Part shown: positions 10,479 to 18,900 of the stretch, piece by piece
Layout: each line of letters starts with the position of its first letter
Numbering within the stretch: the first letter of the stretch is position 1
Source of the DNA: Rhodothermus bifroesti
Lineage (GTDB): Bacteria; Bacteroidota; Rhodothermia; Rhodothermales; Rhodothermaceae
Assembly: GCF_017908595.1 (NCBI RefSeq)
Contig: NZ_JAGKTL010000002.1
Span: 248,001-312,000 of the forward strand
Length of the DNA: 64,000 nt
Direction: 5' to 3'
The notes under the pieces: model-generated
Told to the model about the DNA's origin: nothing
The model's database searches: none
The model's input: only the letters and a program-made list of their open reading frames with translations
Made by a program: the position numbers and the translations under genes

Positions 10479-11078
10479 ATGGAAGCATCGCAAGTGCGCG
10501 TGCTCTTGGTAGCCGACGATACAGGGGGTGAAATGCGTCGAGGACTTGAAGCTTATGGTCTTCAGGTCGAAGTTTGTTCTGTTGCCTTATTGGAAACGCG
10601 CTTGCGGGAAACGACTTGGCATGGTGTGGTTTTGGGAGACCTATCGGAAGGCCTACTGAGCTTTTGTCTTCGACAGCTTCAGGGCCATCAGCCTCCGCTA
10701 CCCGTGTTGTTGTGGCAGCAGGCGGAGCTTCCCAGGCTGGTGGCCTCGCTGGCGGCTGAGGGTCGGTTGCGCGTAGCCTTGCCTGGCCAAACAGAAACGC
10801 TTCGCGCTTGGGCCCAGGCATTAACCATGCGTGCGCACCTAACGCCTGAGGAACGGTTGCAGTGGTTGCGACAGGAGCTTTCCCGGCTCAATCACGACCT
10901 AAAGAATCCACTGGCGATTATTGCCGGTAATGCCCAGTTTATGCAGGAGCTGCTGCGCTTGTCCAGCGATCCGGCGGATTGGACAGGACCGGTAGCCGAC
11001 ATTTTAGAGGCTTGCGAACGGATTAACGCGTTGTTGCAACGCTTAGGAGCGCTGCGCGATGCGTTGCCAGAGTCCTAA
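10479..11078 (+). CDS. Receiver-like plus HisKA dimerisation protein, no ATPase domain
   Basis: A 200-residue protein with two parts. Residues 1-110 look like a degenerate receiver fold (VRVLLVADD at the start, then GVVLGDL where the phospho-acceptor would lie). Residues about 115-195 form a HisKA dimerisation domain with an intact H-box (RLNHDLKNPLAIIAGNAQ). The catalytic ATP-binding domain is absent. Downstream sequence runs straight into a riboswitch, so there is no sign of a frameshifted remainder. It might act as a phosphotransfer or dimerisation partner, as Spo0B-type proteins do; this is inference. ATG 10479 lies 3 bases past the metallo-hydrolase gene's end. Confidence 0.6.
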   Translation: MEASQVRVLLVADDTGGEMRRGLEAYGLQVEVCSVALLETRLRETTWHGVVLGDLSEGLLSFCLRQLQGHQPPLPVLLWQQAELPRLVASLAAEGRLRVALPGQTETLRAWAQALTMRAHLTPEERLQWLRQELSRLNHDLKNPLAIIAGNAQFMQELLRLSSDPADWTGPVADILEACERINALLQRLGALRDALPES

Positions 11079-11164
11079 GGCATTTTTTCACGGACGGCAA
11101 TGTAAGGTGCAGGGGAACCGGGGTAGCAAGATCCCGTAGAAGGCGCCAACGGATTGTTCTTACC

Positions 11165-11291
11165 AGCTCATCCAGAAGGGTGGAGGGAACAGGCCCTGTG
11201 AAACCCTGGCAACCGCCCTACTGATCGTCGAGAGACGACAGCGGGAAAGGTGCCAATTCCTGCCTCGCGCGACCGCGAGGGGAGATGAGCT
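11165..11291 (+). promoter_or_regulatory. SAM-I (S-box) riboswitch
   Basis: The conserved SAM-I core is readable: P1 arm AGCTCATC (11165-11172) pairs with GATGAGCT (11284-11291). Between them are GGGTGGAGGGAACAGGCCC, TGAAACCCTGGCAACC and GGTGCCAATTCCTGCC. These match the S-box consensus (GGUGGAGGGA, GGCCC, GAA-CCC-GGCAACC, GGUGC-AA-UCC). It lies about 150 bases before metY, the expected context, and is followed by a strong intrinsic terminator. High SAM should therefore shut off metY-metX-aspartate kinase-asd. Confidence 0.95.
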
Positions 11292-11327
11292 GTTCCAGCC
11301 GGCTAAGCCGCGCAGTGAACAGTGTAG

Positions 11328-12776
<1,449 letters not shown>

Positions 12777-12784
12777 GCTTACCC

Positions 12785-13861
12785 ATGACACAAACCTTCA
12801 TGCTCCCAGAATTTACCCTGGAAAGTGGGGTTGTGCTTCGCCAGGTACCGGTGGCCTACCGGACGTGGGGCCATCTGAACCGGGAAGGAACAAACGCCTT
12901 GGTCGTCTGTCATGCCCTGACCGGTAGCGCAGATGTGGATCAGTGGTGGGGAGATTTGCTAGGACCCGGCAAGGCTTTCGACACCAATCGGTTTTTTGTG
13001 GTCTGTGCAAATGTGCTGGGCTCACCCTACGGGACGGCCTCGCCGCTTACGATCAATCCGGCTACAGGCCGTCCTTATGGGCCTGAATTCCCCCAAGTAA
13101 CTATCCGCGACACGGTTCGCCTGCATCGATGTCTGCTAGAGCACTTAGGCGTGCAGCAGGTGGCCGTTGTGGTGGGGGGATCGATGGGAGGGATGCAAGT
13201 GTTGGAATGGGCCTTTTTTGGAGACTACGTGCGGTCTATTGTACCTATTGCTGTAGGCGGTCGCCATTCGGCCTGGTGTATTGCCTGGAGTGAGGCGCAA
13301 CGCCAGGCCATCTATGCCGACCCGCGCTGGCAAGGGGGATACTACGATCCTAATGCTCCACCAGTGCAGGGGCTGGCAACGGCCCGTATGATGGCAATGA
13401 TCTCCTACCGCTCTTACCAGTCCTTCGAGGCACGTTTTGGGCGGCGCCGCATGGTACGCGACACCGAAGAACTCTTTGCCATCGAAAGTTACCTGCGTTA
13501 CCAAGGCGAAAAGCTGGTGCGGCGCTTTGACGCAAACTGTTACGTGCGGCTAACCCAGAAGATGGATTCGCACGACGTGTCGCGAGGCAGAGGCCCATAT
13601 CCCGAAGTGTTGGCCGAAATTCGCCAGCCAGCCCTGGTCGTGGGTATTGACTCGGACGTGCTCTACCCCCTGGTCGAACAGGAAGAGCTGGTCAACCATT
13701 TGCCCAATGCTTCCCTCTACGTGTTGCACTCGCCCCATGGGCATGATGCCTTTTTGATCGAAACAAAAATCCTCAACGAAGTCTTGCACGAATGGATCTC
13801 CACGATCATTCCCGAGCAGGCCTGGAGCATGCCGCAGGCGCGGAGCGAAACAGCGGTCTGA
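12785..13861 (+). CDS. metX: Homoserine O-acetyltransferase
   Basis: Alpha/beta-hydrolase that acetylates homoserine using acetyl-CoA and feeds the adjacent metY. In the 358-residue product the nucleophile elbow is GGSMGG (131-136; Ser133). The acid is Asp in VVGIDSDVLYP and the base is His in SPHGHDAFL. The HALTGSAD oxyanion-region motif (43-50) is present. The start at 12785 gives the family's usual N-terminus. Some members of this family are serine O-succinyltransferases; the pairing with metY supports the acetyl enzyme. It abuts the next gene with a stop/start junction. Confidence 0.93.
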   Translation: MTQTFMLPEFTLESGVVLRQVPVAYRTWGHLNREGTNALVVCHALTGSADVDQWWGDLLGPGKAFDTNRFFVVCANVLGSPYGTASPLTINPATGRPYGPEFPQVTIRDTVRLHRCLLEHLGVQQVAVVVGGSMGGMQVLEWAFFGDYVRSIVPIAVGGRHSAWCIAWSEAQRQAIYADPRWQGGYYDPNAPPVQGLATARMMAMISYRSYQSFEARFGRRRMVRDTEELFAIESYLRYQGEKLVRRFDANCYVRLTQKMDSHDVSRGRGPYPEVLAEIRQPALVVGIDSDVLYPLVEQEELVNHLPNASLYVLHSPHGHDAFLIETKILNEVLHEWISTIIPEQAWSMPQARSETAV

Positions 13862-13863
13862 AA

Positions 13864-14775
13864 GTGCTCAAGTTCGGGGGAACTTCGGTGGGCAGCCCGG
13901 AAATGATCGCCCGCGTAGCGGAGCTCATTGCTCAGGCAGCTGCGACCCATCGCGTTGTTGTGGTCGTTTCGGCGCGAGCCGGCGTAACCAACACGCTGGT
14001 AGCCGCCTATGAGGCCCTTGAGGCAGGCACGCTGGACATCGAGGCACTTTTGGCTTTGCTACGGCAAGAGCATCGCGCGTTGGCTGCTGTGTTGAAGGAC
14101 GATCCAGCGCTGCGACAAGGGTACATGTCGGTGCTTGAGGCGGAGCTCAAGCGTTTGCATGAAGCCCTTCAGGCGGCCCAGGCCCAATCGGATGCGGCCT
14201 GGCGGGATGAGGTGCTAGCTGCCGGCGAACGCTTGATGGCACCCCTGCTGGCTGCCACCCTGAAGGCGCGTGGGCTGTCGGCATTTGCGCAAGATGCCAC
14301 CGCACTGCTGGTGACCGATCGCATGCATGGCGCGGCTAGTGTCGACCTAGAAGCTTCACGCGTGCGCGTCATGTCCTGGTTTGCTCGGCTTAGTCCGCAC
14401 AGCGTGCCAGTGGTGACTGGTTTTATCGGCGCAACGCCTGAAGGCCGTACCACGACCCTAGGGCGTGGTGGCAGCGACTACTCGGCGGCCGTGCTGGCAG
14501 CTTTGCTGAAGGCGAGCGTGCTGGAACGCTGGACCGATGTAGACGGCTTGTATACGGAAGATCCACGCAAAAATCCGCAAGCCGAACACTACGATACCCT
14601 GGTGTTGGAAGAAGCCTGGGCTTGGAATCAAGCTGGGCGCTTGGGCATGCACCGCAAAGCCCTCGATCCACTGGTGGCTGCAGGCATTCCGGTACATATT
14701 CGTTCAACGCTTGCCCCAGAGCGACCAGGTACCTGGCTGATTCCAGCACAACCCCCACAGGCACTTGCCGTATAA
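13864..14775 (+). CDS. Aspartate kinase, catalytic domain only (no ACT domains)
   Basis: Phosphorylates aspartate, the first step to methionine, threonine and lysine. The roughly 303-residue protein begins VLKFGGTSVGS and contains the AK motifs VVTGFIGATPEGRTTTLGRGGSDYSA and WTDVDGLYTEDPR. It stops right after the kinase fold (RSTLAPERPGTWL), so both regulatory ACT domains usual in LysC are missing. I favour a GTG start at 13864, two bases past the metX stop; an upstream ATG at 13792 would overlap metX by 70 bases. Inference: without ACT feedback, control falls to the SAM riboswitch upstream. A second, ACT-bearing kinase is fused in thrA at 18901. Confidence 0.88.
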   Translation: MLKFGGTSVGSPEMIARVAELIAQAAATHRVVVVVSARAGVTNTLVAAYEALEAGTLDIEALLALLRQEHRALAAVLKDDPALRQGYMSVLEAELKRLHEALQAAQAQSDAAWRDEVLAAGERLMAPLLAATLKARGLSAFAQDATALLVTDRMHGAASVDLEASRVRVMSWFARLSPHSVPVVTGFIGATPEGRTTTLGRGGSDYSAAVLAALLKASVLERWTDVDGLYTEDPRKNPQAEHYDTLVLEEAWAWNQAGRLGMHRKALDPLVAAGIPVHIRSTLAPERPGTWLIPAQPPQALAV

Positions 14776-14816
14776 CGCGTTGTCCTAAATAACATAGCAA
14801 GCTTACCCCAATTGCC

Positions 14817-15899
14817 ATGACTGCACCGAAGTTTCGTGTAGGCATTCTAGGCGCCACAGGTGCCGTAGGCCAAAAATTTGTTGAACTCTTGGCCGATCAT
14901 CCTTGGTTTGAGATCACCGTGCTAGCTGCATCGGACCGTTCGTCCGGCAAACCTTACCGCGAAGCAGCTCACTGGATCGGCAGTCGACCGATTCCCCCAC
15001 AGGTAGCCGAGCAGGAAGTCGTACCTATTTCGACCGAGCTGGATTGTGACTTTGTGTTTTCTGGTCTTAGTGCCGATGTGGCAGGAGAGATTGAGCTTAT
15101 GCTCGCCGAGGCCGGCTATCCCGTGATTTCTAATGCCCGCAACTATCGCATGCGGGAGGATGTGCCGCTGCTTATCCCAGAGATTAACCCTACGCACACG
15201 GCGCTTATCGAGCGCCAGCCCTGGAAAGCCAACGGCGGGTTTATTGTCACGAACCCTAACTGTTCTACCGTAGGGTTGGTGTGTGCGCTTTATCCACTCA
15301 TTCAAGCCTTTGGTGTTGAACAGGTGCACGTAACTACGCTTCAGGCCCTCTCGGGCGCAGGGTATCCAGGCGTGCCTTCGCTCGATGCTACGGCCAACGT
15401 GATTCCGTTTATCAGCGGTGAAGAAGAAAAAATGGCTACCGAGCCGCGTAAGATTCTGGGACGGTTGGTAGACGGCCGCGTAGAGCCAGCGGCTTTGCGC
15501 ATCAGTGCACAGTGCAATCGTGTACCGGTGCTTGAAGGGCATCTGGAGTGCATTTCAGTCAAACTTAGCCAGCCAGCTTCAGCCGAAACCGTGCGTGACG
15601 TGCTTGCTGCGTTCCGGAGCCCTATTGCTGATCTAGGATTACCTACAGCTCCGGAGCGATTGCTGCAGGTTTTTGATGAGCCGCATTTCCCGCAGCCGCG
15701 GCGGCATGCTGAGCTTGGGCGAGGAATGACGGTTTCTGTTGGACGTATTCGCCCGTGCGAAGTATTCGACGTGAAGTTCGTGGCCCTGGTGCACAACACG
15801 ATCCGTGGCGCTGCTGGTGGTGCTGTGCTCAATGCCGAACTCTTGGTGCGTCAAGGCTACCTGAAACCTCGCCGGGCGCCCGTCGTAGCCGAGGCCTGA
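14817..15899 (+). CDS. asd: Aspartate-semialdehyde dehydrogenase, archaeal/fungal type
   Basis: Reduces aspartyl phosphate to the semialdehyde, continuing the product of the upstream kinase. The 360-residue enzyme has the nucleotide-binding GATGAVGQKF (12-21), the catalytic cysteine Cys149 in NPNCSTVGLV, and GAGYPGVPSLDATANVIPF followed by EEEKM, which places it in the archaeal/fungal branch rather than the E. coli-type branch. It follows the kinase by 41 bases and is the fourth gene of the SAM-riboswitch operon. Homoserine dehydrogenase is not in this operon but is fused in thrA, 3 kb on. Confidence 0.95.
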   Translation: MTAPKFRVGILGATGAVGQKFVELLADHPWFEITVLAASDRSSGKPYREAAHWIGSRPIPPQVAEQEVVPISTELDCDFVFSGLSADVAGEIELMLAEAGYPVISNARNYRMREDVPLLIPEINPTHTALIERQPWKANGGFIVTNPNCSTVGLVCALYPLIQAFGVEQVHVTTLQALSGAGYPGVPSLDATANVIPFISGEEEKMATEPRKILGRLVDGRVEPAALRISAQCNRVPVLEGHLECISVKLSQPASAETVRDVLAAFRSPIADLGLPTAPERLLQVFDEPHFPQPRRHAELGRGMTVSVGRIRPCEVFDVKFVALVHNTIRGAAGGAVLNAELLVRQGYLKPRRAPVVAEA

Positions 15900-15921
15900 G
15901 CAAGGCCATCGGAGAGGCTTT

Positions 15922-16425
15922 ATGCAAGAGATCATCGTGCGGCCAGCAAGCTGGCGCGATGCAGCGGCCGTGGAAGGACTTTGGTGCCGGTTGCTGGAAG
16001 AGCAGGCAGCCCTGGAGCCACGCTTTGCGCCGGCCGACGACGCTCGGCGGCGTTGGCGCAACGATTTTATGCTGTGGGTACGAGATCGCATCTACTGCAT
16101 CTATGTGGCCGACCGAGAGGGGGAGCTCGTAGGCTTCATCTCCGCACACCAGTGGAGTCCGCCGCCTATTTATCGGCAAGAACTAGAAGTGTACATCGAC
16201 GAGCTTTATGTGCTGCCGAACTATCGCCGGCTCGGTATTGGAAGCCGCTTGGTTGCCGCAGTGCGGGCATGGGCAGCGCAGCTTGGGGCACAACGCCTGC
16301 GGCTGGGCGTCCTGGCAGCTAACCAAGAAGGACTCCGTTTCTGGACACAACAGCATGCCCAGCCTTTTGCCGTGACGCTTACGATCCCTTTGCGGGATTT
16401 TCAAGCGCAAAAGGCGGAAACCTAA
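15922..16425 (+). CDS. GNAT-family N-acetyltransferase
   Basis: A 167-residue acetyl-CoA-dependent acyltransferase. The core strand VYIDELYVLPNYRRLGIGSRLV carries the acetyl-CoA loop (R-R-L-G-I-G-S, about residues 103-109). The C-terminal LRLGVLAANQEGLRFW is the usual V-shaped beta-4/5 region. Substrate cannot be told. It starts 22 bases after asd and is probably the last gene of that transcript. A link to methionine metabolism is possible from position only. Confidence 0.85.
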   Translation: MQEIIVRPASWRDAAAVEGLWCRLLEEQAALEPRFAPADDARRRWRNDFMLWVRDRIYCIYVADREGELVGFISAHQWSPPPIYRQELEVYIDELYVLPNYRRLGIGSRLVAAVRAWAAQLGAQRLRLGVLAANQEGLRFWTQQHAQPFAVTLTIPLRDFQAQKAET

Positions 16426-16461
16426 AGCCTCACTTTTGCGATAAAAGCCATTGCTTGCAGG

Positions 16462-16491
16462 TTGACAAGTTGGCAATTGCTGTAGTATTCT
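16462..16491 (+). promoter_or_regulatory. Likely tRNA-Gly promoter
   Basis: TTGACA (16462-16467) is a perfect -35 hexamer. Possible -10 elements are TATTCT (16486-16491, 18-base spacer) or TAGTAT (16483-16488, 15-base spacer). The tRNA begins 18 bases past the first of these. Confidence 0.5.
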
Positions 16492-16508
16492 AGCTGCTAC
16501 AGCAATAA

Positions 16509-16581
16509 GCGGAAGTAGCTCAGCTGGTAGAGCGTCTGCTTGCCATGCAGAAGGTCGCGGGTTCGAGTCCCGTCTTCCGCT
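16509..16581 (+). tRNA. tRNA-Gly (anticodon GCC)
   Basis: Full cloverleaf: acceptor GCGGAAG / CTTCCGC, D-arm GCTCAGCTGGTAGAGC, anticodon stem TCTGC / GCAGA around the loop TTGCCAT (anticodon GCC), T-arm GCGGGTTCGAGTCCCGT. Discriminator is T at 16581. CCA is not encoded. It has its own promoter-like sequence and a terminator. Confidence 0.97.
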
Positions 16582-16586
16582 CTTTT

Positions 16587-16614
16587 CCGGCTGCTCAAGG
16601 CAGCCGGTTTTTTT
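16587..16614 (+). terminator. Terminator of tRNA-Gly
   Basis: Perfect 8-bp stem CCGGCTGC / GCAGCCGG with a TCAAG loop (16587-16607), then seven Ts (16608-16614). The T-tract overlaps the stop codon of the convergent DUF192 gene. Confidence 0.92.
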
Positions 16615-17125
16615 ATGGATTGCGGGCAGCTACTGGTGTTGTGGGGTAGCGCCTCCAGCGTAGGCGGTCGCCTTCTACAAGGCCGTAGGTATCTGCAAAA
16701 CCGGCCGGCACTTCTACTACAAACTGAGCAGGATAGCGCGAAGAAATGTTTTCGGTTGAGTAAGGACGGGTGTACTTCGCTATTGAGACGATCTGCGAGT
16801 CGGCATTAACAAAAATAATGTCCAGTGACAGCGGTGTATTGGCCATCCAGAAGCCCAGCATTTCCTCGCGCTCAAAAATAAACAGCATACCACTCCGTTC
16901 TGGAAGGGCATAGCGCTCCATGAGGCCACGCTGACGCGTCGAGTCGGTATCGGCGATTTCGATCTTAATGGTGACCAGCGTATCCTGATTGCGCACAAAA
17001 GCTAACGTCCCATCTTCCCGAAAGGGAATCATGCGACCTGTAAGCGAAGGTGGCGCAGGTTGGGTTTTGCGTCCACAGCCTGCCAGCAAGAGGGCAAAAG
17101 CGCCCATAAGCACGACGCGAAGCAT
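16613..17125 (-). CDS. DUF192 lipoprotein
   Basis: A 170-residue protein with a lipoprotein signal peptide (MLRVVLMGAFALLLAGC, lipidated Cys17) and a DUF192 domain. The domain markers are RQRGLMER (about 63-70), MLFIF, and the central GFWMANTPLSLDIIFVNAD. DUF192 is a small beta-rich domain common in secreted proteins; its role is unknown. It is downstream of gltA on the minus strand with a 43-base gap and overlaps the terminator of the opposite tRNA-Gly by 2 bases. Confidence 0.88.
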   Translation of the reverse strand: MLRVVLMGAFALLLAGCGRKTQPAPPSLTGRMIPFREDGTLAFVRNQDTLVTIKIEIADTDSTRQRGLMERYALPERSGMLFIFEREEMLGFWMANTPLSLDIIFVNADSQIVSIAKYTRPYSTENISSRYPAQFVVEVPAGFADTYGLVEGDRLRWRRYPTTPVAARNP

Positions 17126-17168
17126 ACCCCAAGGGGTTTTTTGAGCCTAAGATACTACGACTCGGTAT

Positions 17169-18443
17169 TTACCGAGCTTGCAAGGGGACGTAGGGCCGCT
17201 GTGGGTGACCTTGGTAAATCTGCCGCGGCCGGTAAATGCGCGTGTCGGGGTCTTCACGCATTTCTTTCCATTGGGCTATCCAGCCTGGGAGGCGGCCCAT
17301 GGCAAACAGCACCGTGTACATGTTGGTGGGAATCCCCATCGCCCGGTAGAGGATGCCACTGTAGAAGTCTACGTTCGGATACAGCTTGCGCTCAATGAAG
17401 TACTCGTCCTCAAGGGCAGCAAGCTCGAGTTTTTGAGCAATTTCCAAAAGCGGATCGTTTATGCCCATTTCAGTAAAAACTTGATCCACGAGCTTTTTAA
17501 TTAGGCGAGCCCGTGGGTCAAAGTTTTTATAGACGCGATGCCCAAAGCCCATCAGGCGGAAGGGATCGTTAGGGTCTTTGGCGCGCGCAAGATACTTTTG
17601 ATAGTTGCCCCCATCTTGGTGGATCATTTCGAGCATCTGGATAACTGCCTGGTTGGCTCCTCCATGCAGGGGGCCAGACAAAGCGCTGATGCCGGCCGCA
17701 ATCGAAGCAAACAAATCAGCACCACTACTGCCTACCATGCGCACCGTTGAGGTGCTGCAGTTTTGTTCGTGGTCGGCATGCAGGATAAGCAAAACGTCGA
17801 GAACCTTTTCGAAAAGAGGCGGCACTTCGTAGGACTCCGAGGGCACGGCAAACATCATGTGTAGAAAGTCGGCCGTGTAGCTCAGGTCGTTGCGGGGGTA
17901 CACGTAGGGCTGGCCGATGGACTTTTTGTAGGAAAAGGCAGCGATGGTTTTTAACTTGGCCAGCAGCCGGATCATGTTTAGCTCTGTAATTTCCGGATCG
18001 GTTGAGTCCGGATAATATGTTGACAGCGAGGCCACCATGGCCGACAAAACGCTCATCGGATGTGCGCTGGGAGGATAGCCCTCAAAAAACTTTTTCATGT
18101 CTTCGTGGAGCAGGCTGTGACGGGTAAGTCGGTACTGAAACTGCTCCAATTGCTCCCGGGTGGGCAGTTCACCGTAGATCAAGAGGTAACTGACTTCCAC
18201 AAAGGAGGAGTGTTCGACCAAGTCTTCAATGCTGTAGCCACGGTAGCGGAGCACGCCTGCCTCACCATCAATGAACGTGATGGTGCTCTGGCACGAACCC
18301 GTATTTGCCAGGCCTGGATCGTAGGTGATGTAACCAGTTTGGCGCCGTAAGGTACGGATGTCGATAGCGCGCTCCCCTTCGGTGCCTACGATAACCGGCA
18401 ACTCAACGGTAGTATCTTCAAGAAGCAGTTTGGCGGTCGGCAT
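17169..18443 (-). CDS. gltA: Citrate synthase
   Basis: Condenses oxaloacetate and acetyl-CoA at the entry to the TCA cycle. The 424-residue protein is of the type II (long, E. coli-like) kind. Active-site motifs present are HADHEQNCSTSTVR, SGPLHGGANQAV, the MGFGHRVYKNFDPRA segment with the catalytic histidine, and NVDFYSGILY with the catalytic aspartate. The start at 18443 (MPTAKLLLEDTT) fits the family. The tRNA-Ala gene and its terminator sit upstream on the same strand, so gltA needs its own promoter in 18444-18592. Confidence 0.97.
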   Translation of the reverse strand: MPTAKLLLEDTTVELPVIVGTEGERAIDIRTLRRQTGYITYDPGLANTGSCQSTITFIDGEAGVLRYRGYSIEDLVEHSSFVEVSYLLIYGELPTREQLEQFQYRLTRHSLLHEDMKKFFEGYPPSAHPMSVLSAMVASLSTYYPDSTDPEITELNMIRLLAKLKTIAAFSYKKSIGQPYVYPRNDLSYTADFLHMMFAVPSESYEVPPLFEKVLDVLLILHADHEQNCSTSTVRMVGSSGADLFASIAAGISALSGPLHGGANQAVIQMLEMIHQDGGNYQKYLARAKDPNDPFRLMGFGHRVYKNFDPRARLIKKLVDQVFTEMGINDPLLEIAQKLELAALEDEYFIERKLYPNVDFYSGILYRAMGIPTNMYTVLFAMGRLPGWIAQWKEMREDPDTRIYRPRQIYQGHPQRPYVPLQAR

Positions 18444-18592
18444 AGGTGGTTTAAGGCTTCCAATAAACCGTTTAAGGATTTAAGGACAAAAAAGGGTTTC
18501 GACCTTAAGGAAGTTACGCCGTAAGTGGCCAAGCTACCAGTCTCGTTCGTTAGAAGCGTACGAAAAATGCGTAAGGACTTGCGTTGCGCCAT

Positions 18593-18624
18593 AAAAAAAG
18601 GCGCTAGCCTAGACCAGCGCCTTT
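18593..18624 (-). terminator. Terminator of tRNA-Ala
   Basis: Minus-strand stem AAAGGCGCT / AGCGCCTTT (18597-18624) followed by a run of seven Ts (18593-18599). It separates the tRNA transcript from gltA. Confidence 0.9.
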
Positions 18625-18625
18625 G

Positions 18626-18698
18626 TGGAGCCAGCCGGATTCGAACCGGCGACCTCTACAATGCCATTGTAGCGCTCTACCAACTGAGCTATGGCCCC
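18626..18698 (-). tRNA. tRNA-Ala (anticodon GGC)
   Basis: Minus-strand cloverleaf: acceptor GGGGCCA / TGGCTCC (one G-U pair), D-arm GCTCAGTTGGTAGAGC, anticodon stem CTACA / TGTAG around ATGGCAT (anticodon GGC), T-arm GCCGGTTCGAATCCGGC. Discriminator is A; CCA is not encoded. Confidence 0.97.
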
Positions 18699-18900
18699 GA
18701 ACCGTTTCGTGGAACGCAATCTTACAAAAAAAGCTCCACGTGCGTCAACGGCTCTAGCAAAAACCATCGTGGTTTTCACTAGGCCTTGAATTGAAGCGCT
18801 TTCAGCGATTTAATACGCCTTTTAAACGGCAAAGCGCTGCTTTTGTTGTAAATTCCAGGCTTACGATTTTGCACCATAACCTATAGGCAGCGCACCTAAG

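Noticed and set aside
12785-13861. metX as a serine/homoserine O-succinyltransferase
   Set aside because: Possible in this family, but the adjoining metY uses O-acetylhomoserine, so acetyltransferase is the better call.
17126-17144. CCCCAAGGGGTTTTTT as a plus-strand terminator
   Set aside because: Only a 4-bp stem with a 2-base loop, and no plus-strand gene upstream ends near it.
18699-18900. Bacteroidota-type promoter (TTTG ... TAnnTTTG) before thrA
   Set aside because: TTGTTG and TACGATTTTG are present, but the spacing and the -7 sequence do not match well enough to call.
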